Made by a program: the position numbers and the translations under genes. From Sinorhizobium sp. B11 (GTDB lineage: Bacteria > Pseudomonadota > Alphaproteobacteria > Rhizobiales > Rhizobiaceae), in NCBI GenBank assembly GCA_039725955.1, contig CP091035.1:124001-188000 (forward strand): a stretch of 64,000 nt of DNA. Direction: 5' to 3'. Of this stretch, positions 36,340-44,921 are shown one piece after another. Below the pieces are notes generated by a model that searched no databases, had not been told where the DNA came from, and saw nothing but the letters and a program-made list of their open reading frames with translations. How positions within the stretch are numbered: position 1 is the stretch's first letter; each line of letters opens with the position of its first letter.

Positions 36340-37386
36340 TCACCGGGCCTGCGAGACGACGTCCCGCTCCCATCGTTGCCCCCATTCGGCAAGCCTGTCG
36401 CCCAGCACCGTCAGATCCGGCAGCCGCAGCGATCTCATGGCCTCGGGGGTTGTGACCTGGCGGCTACGCAGTGCCTCGGGGACCTCGATATCCATGCGGG
36501 CGCTGCCGACCTTGTAGCCGGCCACCCAGGCTTCCTGGCTGGTCTTTTCGAGAAAGAAATCGATGAAGGACCTCGCCGCTGCCTTGTGTTCGGAGCCGGC
36601 GGGAATGTTCAATGTTGCCAGAAGCGGGATCGTCCCTTCCTTCGGTCGGACATAGTCGACCGGCAGGCCCTCGTCCACCAGCAGCTGGGCGCGGCCGTTC
36701 CAGAACGGCATTGCCCAGACGGTTGCGTCCTTGATGTAGCTTTCGAGAATGGCGGAAGACTGCTCGAAGCCGATCGACTGCCGGGAAAGCTTGGCCATTG
36801 CCGCAAAACCGGGATCGATATTGTCGATGAGGCCACCGCCCTCGGTGACGGACATCATCTCCAGGAGATAGACGGCCATGATGTTCTGGAAGGTCGGCAG
36901 AACCACCTTTTTTTTGAGATCGGGCGCAAGGAGATCCGCCCAGGACGTCGGCGCAGCGGCCAATTTGTCGGTCCTGTAGAGGAGCGACATGTACTGGACT
37001 TCATGCACGGCGCCGCAGGGGCCGGCGGCGTTCTGGAGGCTTCGCGTGAGCGACCCGAGATTGGGGATCTCGGAGACGTCCAGCTTGTCCAGCAAACCGT
37101 CGCGGCAGCCCTGCAGCGACTGGGAGGCCGTCATGACGACGACATCGAAACCCGGATGTCCATCGCTCGCCTTGATCTTGGCGTAGTCCTGGGAAGCCGA
37201 GCCGACAGCATCGTAGACGACATCGATACCCGTCTTGCGTTCGAAGGGCTCGATGATGGCCTGCCGGATGATCGCTTCGTAGGGGCCGCCATAACTGTTG
37301 ACGACAAGTGTCTCGGCATTGGCAAGCTCAGGCAGGCAGATCGCCAGGGCTGCATAGAAAATGGCTAAGGGCTGGATGGTCGGCAC
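36340..37386 (-). CDS. ABC transporter substrate-binding protein (PotD-like)
   Basis: A 348-residue periplasmic binding protein. The signal peptide runs to about residue 24 (AICLPELANA then ETL). The mature protein has the polyamine/opine-type binding fold: VVNSYGGPYEAIIRQAIIEP, FERKTGIDVVYDAVGS, the WADLLAPDLKKKVVLP segment and VWAMPFWNGRAQ in the ligand lobe. It is the first gene of a seven-gene minus-strand operon (binding protein, two permeases, ATPase, TauD-like, RraA-like, nitrilase-family). A 365-base gap separates it from the divergent TraR-like gene. The ligand is unknown. Confidence 0.93.
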   Translation of the reverse strand: MPTIQPLAIFYAALAICLPELANAETLVVNSYGGPYEAIIRQAIIEPFERKTGIDVVYDAVGSASQDYAKIKASDGHPGFDVVVMTASQSLQGCRDGLLDKLDVSEIPNLGSLTRSLQNAAGPCGAVHEVQYMSLLYRTDKLAAAPTSWADLLAPDLKKKVVLPTFQNIMAVYLLEMMSVTEGGGLIDNIDPGFAAMAKLSRQSIGFEQSSAILESYIKDATVWAMPFWNGRAQLLVDEGLPVDYVRPKEGTIPLLATLNIPAGSEHKAAARSFIDFFLEKTSQEAWVAGYKVGSARMDIEVPEALRSRQVTTPEAMRSLRLPDLTVLGDRLAEWGQRWERDVVSQAR

Positions 37387-37751
37387 GTCTGTTCTCCCGG
37401 TTGGATATGTTCCCGGAAAAAGAGTGACGATACGGACTCCACAGGTCTAATCGGAACCGCCAGGAATTAACGGCTGATCTCCATCGATAGCAGAGGCTCG
37501 AAGCAGCAGGACCGAGCGCCCCACGCGGCGAAGAAGAATGAGCCGACGACATCACATGAGCATCCCTGCGTGCTCCCGCCTCGAAAGGACTATGGCCCTC
37601 GGCGTCGCGCAACGCAGGCGGCGGTGATGGGCCAGTCGAGCTTTCCACGCCGGACTGACATCTTGCCCGACATCAGAGGTTGCAATTTTCAAGAAAAACA
37701 TCCTATGCTGTCACAAGGGGTCCGGGTGCAGCGCCAGCGAGGGGCGCGACG
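37387..37751. promoter_or_regulatory. Divergent control region between ABC operon and TraR-like gene
   Basis: This 365-base gap must hold the promoters of the transporter operon (leftward) and of the TraR-like gene (rightward). I see no strong palindrome of the LuxR-box kind in it and no convincing gene. Its interest is positional: it joins a catabolic operon and a quorum-sensing regulator. Confidence 0.4.
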
Positions 37752-38450
37752 ATGGAAATCTGGTTCGACAGGTTGACGGAAGGGCTTTCTCTTGCCCGCG
37801 ACGAAGACAGTGCCACCTCGGTCCTGGCGAGGCTGACCGCCGAGGCGGGCTTTACCTTATATTCCTATCTTGTCCTTCGTGCCGATCATGCGACGGCAAT
37901 TTCCAACTATCCTTCCGAATGGCAGCGGCGATATCTCGAGCGATGTTACGCCCATGTCGATCCGGCGATCCGCGTCGCCAGAGCAGGGATGAAAGCCTTC
38001 CGGTGGTCGAGCAGGACCTTCGACGGCGCGAAAGAGCAGCGCCGGTTCATGGCCGAGGCGGTCGAGTTCGGGATCCGCTCCGGCCTCACCATCCCGGTGC
38101 GTACCGGCTATGGCGGTCTTGCATTGTTTACACTGGCTTCAGGCGAAGGCGACGCCGGCCAGCTACCTGGCCTCGATCCCGTCATCGCCGCCGCAACGAT
38201 CGCGCAGCTCCACGTCCGCCTCAGCATGCTCAAGCTTCACCCTACCACCAGGCCCGATATCAGGCTGAAGCTCGAAGAGCTTTGCTGTCTGCGCTGGTCG
38301 GCGGAGGGCAAGTCGATGGAAGCGATCGCCGTCATCGAGAACATGGCCTACGCCAATGTCGTCTTCCATCTTCGAAACGCCAAGGCAGCACTCGGGGCGA
38401 CCACGTTGCCGCAGGCAACGGCGCTCGCCAAGGAATTCGGTTTGATCTGA
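37752..38450 (+). CDS. traR: TraR-like LuxR-family regulator
   Basis: A 232-residue autoinducer-dependent activator of conjugation genes. The ligand-binding domain keeps the TraR pattern SNYPSEWQRRYLERCYAHVD (Trp, Tyr and Asp of the pocket) and KAFRWSS, then FGIRSGLTIPVRTGYGGLAL. The C-terminal helix-turn-helix (LEELCCLRWSAEGKSMEAIA, then ANVVFHLRNAKAALGA and the final GLI) is TraR-like rather than the more usual LuxR type. The start is the ATG at 37752 after GCGACG; the frame is open further upstream. It is divergent from the ABC transporter operon and convergent with traH. It should sense the TraI signal. Confidence 0.85.
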   Translation: MEIWFDRLTEGLSLARDEDSATSVLARLTAEAGFTLYSYLVLRADHATAISNYPSEWQRRYLERCYAHVDPAIRVARAGMKAFRWSSRTFDGAKEQRRFMAEAVEFGIRSGLTIPVRTGYGGLALFTLASGEGDAGQLPGLDPVIAAATIAQLHVRLSMLKLHPTTRPDIRLKLEELCCLRWSAEGKSMEAIAVIENMAYANVVFHLRNAKAALGATTLPQATALAKEFGLI

Positions 38451-38472
38451 GGCACGAGCCCTAAGACGAGCC

Positions 38473-39081
38473 CTAGCGTTTCTCGTCAAGCCTCGACAGG
38501 TCCACACGCATGACCGCGCCACGAATGTCGCCCTCACGCATAGGATCATCTGTCGGCGACAGGGCAGGGGCCGGTTGGCGGCTGGCCTCCTCGTCGAGAG
38601 CGAGTGTTTTTGCCGGTGCCTGCTCGGCTGCTTTGGCGCCCTCGAAAACCTTCGAACCCTCGAAATATCCGGATTTCCACGAAAGCACCGCGTCCTCGAA
38701 GATCAACCGGGACGCTTCCCCGCCTTGCGGATTGCCATACCATGCCGCAACGACGCGCATCACATGGCTGAAAAGGCCCGAGCCGCGCTTCAGGTTCTGG
38801 CACGGGTCGAAAAGATCCGCATCGATGTCTTCGGCCTGCCTCTCGCCCAGTCCGGCCGGCATCTGCGTTACACCGACCCTGACGACGGCGTGACCGGCAT
38901 ACTGGCGCACCAGGGACATCGCCTGGCCGGTATCGGCCGGCTTTGGCAGTACCAGCAGCCGGTCTCCGGCCATCACCGTGACGGCGAGCGGATCCGCAGA
39001 TCCTGCTGCCGCCAGAAAATGCTCGACGACGGCAGGTGTCAAGGTGGGGTCGGCACATTGCGCAATCAGGCTTGCGTCCAT
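38473..39081 (-). CDS. traH: TraH conjugal transfer protein
   Basis: A 202-residue protein of the traA-traF-traB-traH group of Ti/rhizobial plasmids; its exact role is not known. Seen: ADPTLTPAVVEHFLAAAGSA and VMAGDRLLVLPK at the start, then CQNLKRGSGLFSHVMRVVAA and WYGNPQGGEASRLIFEDA with a charged tail. The start is set at the ATG at 39081, with GGGA upstream and a gap of 16 bases from the traB stop. It is the last gene of the traF-traB-traH unit and converges with traR. Confidence 0.88.
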   Translation of the reverse strand: MDASLIAQCADPTLTPAVVEHFLAAAGSADPLAVTVMAGDRLLVLPKPADTGQAMSLVRQYAGHAVVRVGVTQMPAGLGERQAEDIDADLFDPCQNLKRGSGLFSHVMRVVAAWYGNPQGGEASRLIFEDAVLSWKSGYFEGSKVFEGAKAAEQAPAKTLALDEEASRQPAPALSPTDDPMREGDIRGAVMRVDLSRLDEKR

Positions 39082-39097
39082 GATGACAGTCCCTGAA

Positions 39098-40294
39098 TCA
39101 TGTGTTGAAGGAAAAGATGGCCGGCTTGCCGAAGAGCCTTGCCCAGGCAAAGATGGTGGCGCGCTGGACTGCAACGATCGACGTACCCGACGTCCACCAG
39201 CCGTTTCCGATCGCCACCACCAGATCGGGGTCGGACCACATGGACTGCAGGATCGGCCAGATCAGCAGCTGTTCGTAGCAGATCAGGATTGTCACGCGTT
39301 GACCGGCGACCGTCTGCTCGGCCTTCCCAAGCATATGTGCACGGGCGCCGCCGCTTTCTCCCATCCAGCCTCGCCAGGGTGCCCACATTGCGATCGGCAC
39401 CGGCATGCGCTGGCGGTAGACAACGCGGCTTTCGGCCTTGCCGATGCTGACGACGACATTGTCGTAGCCTGATGCGTCGGCGAGGGAGGCACCGGCAAGG
39501 ACGGTGACGTTCCAATCGGCAAGCGCGTTTTGCCACAGGTGATCGACGGCCGGCGTCCAGAAGCCCAGCGCGCCTTCCGGCAGGACGACGACGCTGCTGC
39601 CGCCAGCCTGCGCCTTGCCAACCGTCGCGATGAGATGCCGCTGCAACGGCAGAGAGAGGTCGCGGCCAAGGGCAGATCCCAATTGCAGGTCGATGCCCTG
39701 CCAGCCAAACGGTACCGGCCTGTCCTTCCAGGTCGAGGCCGACCAGAGCCAGGCACCGGCAAGCACGATCGCGCCGAGCGGGCGAAAACGCGTCGCAAGA
39801 ACCGCAAGACCGGCAGCGCCGGCCACCAGTCCCGCAAGGCCCCAGCCTGCAAAGAGAACTCCGGCCGCGGTCAAGGGGCTCGCCCAGCCGCTGATCCCGA
39901 AGGGCGGGACCATCATGAGGGTGGTGGCGAAAAGGTAGCGGCAGGCTCTCCTCCATCCTGACGCCTGCGTCCAGGAGAGCATGTGGACGCCGACAAAGAC
40001 GATCGAGGCTGCAAGCCACAGGAAAAGCCCCGGCCAGAGGTCGGTTGCGTAATATGTTGCCACGCCTTGCGGCAGGCCGCGCGACGCCGAAAGGAAATAT
40101 AAGCAGGATACGGCCCCGGCCTGCCGGCGGTCGCGGCAGAGTGACCAGATTGCCGGAAACGCCATGGTCGCAGGAAGCATGTCGACGGCACCGCACCAGC
40201 CGATCCAGCCCGCCGCGACAGAGGTGACGACGAGTAGGGGAAAGCGCAGCGGTTCCACGCGCGGGCGCAAGGGGCCCTTTCGGTTAGGGCGCAT
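39098..40294 (-). CDS. traB: TraB, conjugal transfer protein with nitrilase fold
   Basis: A 398-residue membrane protein related in its C-terminal half to apolipoprotein N-acyltransferase and nitrilases. Five or so N-terminal hydrophobic helices (for example LFLWLAASIVFVGVHMLS) are followed by a catalytic-type domain with Glu in VVVLPEGALGFW and Cys in ILICYEQLLIW, and a final AWARLFGKPAIF. In Agrobacterium TraB raises transfer efficiency. The ATG at 40294 overlaps the traF stop by 11 bases. Confidence 0.9.
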   Translation of the reverse strand: MRPNRKGPLRPRVEPLRFPLLVVTSVAAGWIGWCGAVDMLPATMAFPAIWSLCRDRRQAGAVSCLYFLSASRGLPQGVATYYATDLWPGLFLWLAASIVFVGVHMLSWTQASGWRRACRYLFATTLMMVPPFGISGWASPLTAAGVLFAGWGLAGLVAGAAGLAVLATRFRPLGAIVLAGAWLWSASTWKDRPVPFGWQGIDLQLGSALGRDLSLPLQRHLIATVGKAQAGGSSVVVLPEGALGFWTPAVDHLWQNALADWNVTVLAGASLADASGYDNVVVSIGKAESRVVYRQRMPVPIAMWAPWRGWMGESGGARAHMLGKAEQTVAGQRVTILICYEQLLIWPILQSMWSDPDLVVAIGNGWWTSGTSIVAVQRATIFAWARLFGKPAIFSFNT

Positions 40295-40853
40295 AGGTTG
40301 CGACCTCCCTTGCCAGTCCCAGAATGCCTGAGGCCGGGACCGGCCCGAAATAGCGGGAATCAAAGGAGGCTTCGAAGGGCGAGTAGAGGAAGACGTGGCC
40401 GGCCGGCACCGGGCCTCCCGGCCAGGCCGTCAGGGGCCTGCTGCGTCCATCGGCCGCCATCGGCCGGGATTGTTCGAGCAGGGCGCCGTCGATGACGACG
40501 CCGCTGCTGACCTTGATTGTCTGGCCGGCGGTTGCGACGACAGACTTGATGAGCGGCGCGTAGCCTCCAGGGCACGGGCCTGGCCGCAGGTAACCGCGCC
40601 TTTTTGCCTCGCGCATGTCCGCGCGCTGCGGCGGGCAGATGAAGACGCGCGCGCCGGTGAGCGCTTGCCTGTCGAGCGGGGCGATACGCCAAAGGCCGAT
40701 CGGCTCGCTCGGGGTCAGATTGAGCCGCAGCCCGAACTGATGGAGAAGGGCGAGACCCGCGGCCAATCCGACGAACACGGAAATTGCGTGGATGCCACGT
40801 GCCCATGCGACAGGGAAAATGTAACCACCAATCGACCTTACCTCCTGGATCAT
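40284..40853 (-). CDS. traF: TraF, S26-type peptidase for pilin processing
   Basis: A 189-residue inner-membrane peptidase of the TraF/LepB type. A first hydrophobic helix (AISVFVGLAAGLALL) precedes the catalytic Ser in NLTPSEPIGLWRI, and the general-base Lys is in APLIKSVVATAGQ; the closing part SFDSRYFGPVPASGILG is typical. In the RP4 family it matures and cyclises the TrbC pilin. The start at 40853 is uncertain: GTG or ATG choices lie within the first 26 codons. In related plasmids traA lies just upstream; here it is missing. Confidence 0.9.
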   Translation of the reverse strand: MIQEVRSIGGYIFPVAWARGIHAISVFVGLAAGLALLHQFGLRLNLTPSEPIGLWRIAPLDRQALTGARVFICPPQRADMREAKRRGYLRPGPCPGGYAPLIKSVVATAGQTIKVSSGVVIDGALLEQSRPMAADGRSRPLTAWPGGPVPAGHVFLYSPFEASFDSRYFGPVPASGILGLAREVATYAP

Positions 40854-41358
40854 CGTGAACCTGCCTCGGCACCTCGCAGGACCTCCTCCCCTAAAACGCT
40901 GAGGTGGCGATCGGTGCGCGGACTGTCGTCACCGGACAACGCGTCAGGTCGGGCAGATTTCATCATTCCGGCTACCATCGGTTAAGCCTCCTTCTCCGAC
41001 ATGAGTTCGTTCGGGTTGACGGGCTTTCTCGGCGCGATCCTGACTGCGGCAGCCGCAAGGGGACGACATTTTCGGTCAGTCTGGCGCGCCCTTTGATGTG
41101 TCCCTTCGCTACGGTCCGGATCATGGCCAAAGCGGTCGACTGGGCCAACTCGCATTTCTGTTAGTAGATGGCCGGGCCGATCTGAAGGATCGTCGCAGGG
41201 TCGAAACTGCCCGACAGGAGCATCTCGAATGAGGAGGCCATCCTGCACGATCCGCGCCCCGGTTGCCGGCCTGCGGAACGATGTGAAACAAGCCGCGACC
41301 GGCAAAGACGAGGGCATCGGCCGTCTTGCGGCGGCAATCGGCGGCAAGGTCGTCTGCG
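40854..41358. other. traF-traG junction lacking oriT, traA, traC and traD
   Basis: In Ti and rhizobial repABC plasmids the traF and traG units flank the origin of transfer with traA on one side and traC, traD on the other, several kilobases in all. Here only 505 bases remain. I find no relaxase motif, no TraC or TraD sequence and no recognisable nick region. Short open frames are present on both strands, none resembling a known family. The sequence looks like a deletion scar. Confidence 0.6.
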
Positions 41359-43266
41359 ATGGCACATAGGATCATCCTGCCGGTTCTTGCCCTTGGGCTG
41401 ATGCTGAGCGCAACGCTCCTGACGATGGGCATGGATGTGACGCTTGTCGATTTGGGCAAGACCAGCGCCGGCCGGCGCGCTCTGGCAGGCATCGGCCTGG
41501 CTCTGCCCTTTGTCTCTGCCGCGGCGACAGGTCTTGCCCTGCTCTTTGCCTGCGCCGGGTCGGCGGCAATCCGGCTCGCCGGCGCGGGTGTCGTTACAGG
41601 GGCCATGTCGAGCCTCGCTATCGCAGCGTTTGAACAAGCCGCGCGACACGCCACAGCCATGCCATCAGCCAGGTCAGTCCCACCCTATATCGATCCCGCG
41701 ACGATGATCGGCGCTTGTGCGCTTCTGCTGTCGGCTGCTTTCAGCTTGCGGGTCGTGGTTGCAGGCAACGCAGCCTTTGTCCGCCCGACCCCGAGGCGGA
41801 CGCATGGCAAACGTGCAGTTCACGGCGAGGCCGAGTGGATGTCATTGTCTCAAGCGCAAGCGCTCTTTACCCCGACCGGTGGCATCGTCATCGGCGAGTG
41901 TTACCGCGTGGATCGGACCGACGTTGCTGGCCGGCCATTTCAGGCAAGCGACAAGGAGAGCTGGGGTCCCGGCGGCAGGCAGCCCCTTCTCTGTTTCGAT
42001 TGCTCGTTCGGTTCGACCCATGGAATCGTCTTTGCCGGATCCGGCGGCTTCAAGACGACGTCGGTGACAATCCCTACCGCCCTCAAATGGGGCGGCACGC
42101 TCGTCCTGCTCGATCCTTCCAATGAGGTAGCCCCGATGGTAGCAACGCACCGGCAGGCGGCAGGTCGCCGGATCAAGATCCTCGATCCGCATCAGCCCGC
42201 TGTCGGCTTCAACGCGCTCGACTGGATAGGCCGCTTCGGCGCGTCGAAGGAGGAGGATATAGCAGCGATCGCCTCCTGGATCATGAGCGATAGCGGACGG
42301 AGCGGCGGCCTTCGCGACGATTTCTTCCGCGCATCGGGGCAGCAGCTGCTGACCGCAATGATTGCCGATGTCTGCCTGTCGGGGCAGACCGACGGGGACC
42401 GGCAGACGCTGCGGCAGGTGCGCGCCAATCTTGCCGAACCCGAACCGCAACTGCGCCGGCGCCTGGAGGGGATCTACGAGAGGTCGGGTTCCGAATTCGT
42501 GCGAAGCAACGTCGCCGTCTTCGTCAACATGACGCCGGAAACCTTTTCCGGCGTCTATGCCAATGCCGTCAAGGAAACGCATTGGCTTTCCTATGAAAAT
42601 TACGCGGCCCTGGTGTCGGGCTCGAGCTTTTCGACCGATGAGCTCGCCTCCGGGACAACCGACGTCTTCATCAATATCGACCTGAAGACGCTCGAGACGC
42701 ATGCCGGACTCGCGCGCCTGATCATTGGCTCCTTCCTGAACGCGATCTACAATCGCGACGGCGTCGTGAGCGAACCTTCGCTTTTCCTCCTCGATGAGGC
42801 GGCCCGTCTCGGCTATATGCGCGTCCTGGAAACGGCAAGGGACGCCGGCCGCAAATATGGCATCACGCTGGCGATGATCTACCAGTCGATCGGCCAGATG
42901 CGGGAAACTTATGGCGGTCGGGATGCTGCCAGCAAATGGTTCGAGAGCGCGAGCTGGATTTCGTTTGCCGCGATCAACGATCCGGAGACTGCCGAGTATA
43001 TTTCGCGCGGCTGCGGCATGACGACCGTCGAGGTCGACCAGGAAAGCCGCAGCGTGCAGGCGAGGGGATCGTCGCGCACGCGCTCGAAACAGCTGGCGCC
43101 ACGCCCGCTGATCCTGCCCCATGAGGTGCTGCAGATGCGCGCCGACGAGCAGATCGTCTTCACGGCGGGTAACCGGCCACTTCGCTGCGGGCGAGCGATC
43201 TGGTTCAGAAGAGCCGACATGCGCGCCTGCGTGAACGAAAACCGCTTCCATAGAAACACGCGATAG
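41359..43266 (+). CDS. traG: TraG, type IV coupling protein (VirD4-like)
   Basis: A 635-residue inner-membrane ATPase that links the relaxosome to the mating channel. N-terminal hydrophobic helices (PVLALGLMLSATLLT, IGLALPFVSAAATGLALLFA, and further segments to about residue 145) are followed by the ATPase domain with Walker A AGSGGFKTTS, WGGTLVLLDPSNEV, Walker B LFLLDEAARLG and MIYQSIGQMRETYG. Full length and intact. The start at 41359 is chosen because MAHRIILPVLALG resembles the family start. Normally the third gene after traC and traD; both are absent here, so it may have lost its promoter. Confidence 0.95.
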   Translation: MAHRIILPVLALGLMLSATLLTMGMDVTLVDLGKTSAGRRALAGIGLALPFVSAAATGLALLFACAGSAAIRLAGAGVVTGAMSSLAIAAFEQAARHATAMPSARSVPPYIDPATMIGACALLLSAAFSLRVVVAGNAAFVRPTPRRTHGKRAVHGEAEWMSLSQAQALFTPTGGIVIGECYRVDRTDVAGRPFQASDKESWGPGGRQPLLCFDCSFGSTHGIVFAGSGGFKTTSVTIPTALKWGGTLVLLDPSNEVAPMVATHRQAAGRRIKILDPHQPAVGFNALDWIGRFGASKEEDIAAIASWIMSDSGRSGGLRDDFFRASGQQLLTAMIADVCLSGQTDGDRQTLRQVRANLAEPEPQLRRRLEGIYERSGSEFVRSNVAVFVNMTPETFSGVYANAVKETHWLSYENYAALVSGSSFSTDELASGTTDVFINIDLKTLETHAGLARLIIGSFLNAIYNRDGVVSEPSLFLLDEAARLGYMRVLETARDAGRKYGITLAMIYQSIGQMRETYGGRDAASKWFESASWISFAAINDPETAEYISRGCGMTTVEVDQESRSVQARGSSRTRSKQLAPRPLILPHEVLQMRADEQIVFTAGNRPLRCGRAIWFRRADMRACVNENRFHRNTR

Positions 43267-43362
43267 GTCGGTGGCCGTTACCTCCGAGAGACTGCCGACG
43301 CGATCGCCGCTTCGACATCCTGATGGCGCAGGCAGCCCCGCCTTTCGGCGGGGCGCTCGGTC

Positions 43363-43674
43363 TCAGTCCTGGCTGACGCGGCGCGACCAGATCAGCTGGT
43401 ATCCCTCTTCCCCCTCGATCTCCGAGAGCGTTGCGTAGATCGGGGCTGAGAAGCTTGGATCGTCGAGCTTGACCGAGAGATAGTCGCGGCCCTGTTCGGA
43501 GGTTTTCTTCCAGGCGGCGCCGAGTTCGACGGGACCGGCCAAGACGCGGTAGTGCGGGCCCTTGTCTGTGGGATTGTCGATCCGGGCGATACGGGCCTTG
43601 ACGTTGAGGGCGAGGGTGCGGATCGAGCCGGAGAAGCCATTTTCGATGCTGGTGAAGGTACCGATGCTTGCCAT
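43363..43674 (-). CDS. DUF736-family protein
   Basis: A 103-residue protein of the DUF736 family, common on rhizobial plasmids and often next to transfer genes. Seen: the start MASIGTFTSIENGFSGSIRT, then KARIARIDNPTDKGPHYRVL, the variable middle, and LSVKLDDPSFSAPIYATL, a beta-rich small fold. The ATG at 43674 follows AGGAA. The function is unknown. An inverted repeat lies about 115-180 bases upstream. Confidence 0.85.
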   Translation of the reverse strand: MASIGTFTSIENGFSGSIRTLALNVKARIARIDNPTDKGPHYRVLAGPVELGAAWKKTSEQGRDYLSVKLDDPSFSAPIYATLSEIEGEEGYQLIWSRRVSQD

Positions 43675-43788
43675 TTTCCTGTTCCTTTCGCTGTTTCGGG
43701 CCGCGCCCATCGCGGCCTCGATGGCTGTCGAAAAGACCGGGAACGAGCGGACCGCACCCATAGGGCCGAAATGCAATGGAGGACGGCA

Positions 43789-43854
43789 AGTCGCAATTTT
43801 GTGAGTGGGCGCGGAATGACGGCGTTAGCCGGCAGGGGTCAGAAAATTGCGACT
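43789..43854. repeat. Spaced inverted repeat
   Basis: AGTCGCAATTTT (43789-43800) and AAAATTGCGACT (43843-43854) are perfect 12-base arms with a 42-base spacer; beyond them GGC and GCC also pair if one base is bulged. It lies upstream of the DUF736 gene. It could be an RNA stem, a protein site or the trace of a mobile element; no transposase is near. Confidence 0.6.
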
Positions 43855-44327
43855 GCCGTTGCGGCAGGACGATCGAGGCGAAGCCGCTTCCCGGTCAGAC
43901 AGGGGCATCGAGCCCGCGCATGGGGCGACAAAAAACAGCGCGGAACGGGCATTGGCAAAGCCTGCGCCTGCGCCGAAACGGAAGGGCGCGGCACGGCGGC
44001 CGCACCTGGCACGCTCGACTGCAGAGAGGTTGCCTCGGCGGGCCATTCCCGTAACAAGCCTGCATTGCTCGTTCCCGGCTGATCGGTGCAGCGGGGTTGC
44101 GTCCGACACTGTAGAGCAAACAACACCGACGGCCGGTTCGGAGCGCCACGGTTACCCTGTCGATCTCGTGCGGCGGAGATCGAAACGAAAACTTGGAAAG
44201 ACAATGGATGACGCGATCGGATTCATGGCGATTGGCAATCGCATTGTCAGGCCGCAATGCAGTGGATGCTTGACGCAGGACGGCAGCAGCGGCTGCTGAA
44301 GTATGGAGTGTCTGGGACGAAACTGTA

Positions 44328-44357
44328 CCTCTGCCCCGGCATTGCCGCGGGCAGAGG
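44328..44357 (-). terminator. Strong stem-loop downstream of HU gene
   Basis: CCTCTGCCC (44328-44336) and GGGCAGAGG (44349-44357) are perfect 9-base arms, and CGGC/GCCG extend the stem inwards. It lies 28 bases after the HU stop on the minus strand. The following bases hold only a short T-run, so it may terminate weakly or protect the 3' end. Confidence 0.45.
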
Positions 44358-44384
44358 TAGGGCGTTCTGCCCTTCAGGCTCGCA

Positions 44385-44663
44385 TCACTTGTTCATCGCA
44401 TCCTTGAGGGCCTTGGCCGGCTGGAAGCTCAGCTTCTTTGCGGCCGCAACCTTGATCGTGGCGCCGGTCGAAGGATTGCGCGCCTCGCGTTCCGGCGTCG
44501 CCTTCACCTTGAACTTTCCAAAACCAGGCAGTGATGTCTCGTTTCCGGCAAGGGCCGCCTCTGTGATCGAAGCCAGGACGGCTTCGACGATCGCTTTGCC
44601 CTGGACCTTTGTCAGGCCGTGGGCACCGGCGATCTTGTCTGCGATTTCATTTGTCGTCGTCAT
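44385..44663 (-). CDS. HU-family DNA-binding protein
   Basis: A 92-residue HU/IHF-family architectural protein. Seen: NEIADKIAGAHGLTKVQGKA, IVEAVLASITEAALAGNETS, then SLPGFGKFKVKATPEREARN with the beta-arm RNPSTGATIKVAA ending KKLSFQPAKALKDAM. The ATG at 44663 is chosen because the family starts here. It is a plasmid-coded paralogue, perhaps a replication or transfer accessory or a nucleoid stealth factor. A stem-loop follows the stop. Confidence 0.92.
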   Translation of the reverse strand: MTTTNEIADKIAGAHGLTKVQGKAIVEAVLASITEAALAGNETSLPGFGKFKVKATPEREARNPSTGATIKVAAAKKLSFQPAKALKDAMNK

Positions 44664-44921
44664 GTCGGTCTCCGCGTCATCTGTGGGACAAAATCTCTGC
44701 CATCGGCAAATCGCTTTGTCATGGGGCCGGGGCTGATCCCGAGGCCGGCGGCAGGATTTTCCACAGCTTCCAGCCCGTGCGTCGTCGCCAGCTGTCCGTG
44801 TCGCATGGCCGGAAAATATGGGTGATGATGCCCGCCAGGCCGAAGCCAAGGAGCGAGCGCTTCCCAAGAGGAGGTTTTTCCGTTGCGAAAGATGCGATCA
44901 GGAAAATCCGCGTGTTTTCAG

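Larger units (their letters stand above)
43675..44384. other. Intergenic region between DUF736 and HU genes
   Basis: About 710 bases without a gene I can support. Several overlapping open frames on both strands are GC-rich and low in complexity, without ribosome sites. Notable parts are the long inverted repeat at 43789-43854 and the stem-loop near 44328-44357. Confidence 0.5.

Noticed and set aside
40904..41365. Open frames on both strands in the traF-traG gap, considered as traA, traC or traD remnants
   Set aside because: None shows relaxase, TraC or TraD motifs; similarity could not be supported by eye.
41842..43251. A 469-codon minus-strand frame opposite traG
   Set aside because: traG is full length with Walker motifs on the plus strand; shadow frame.
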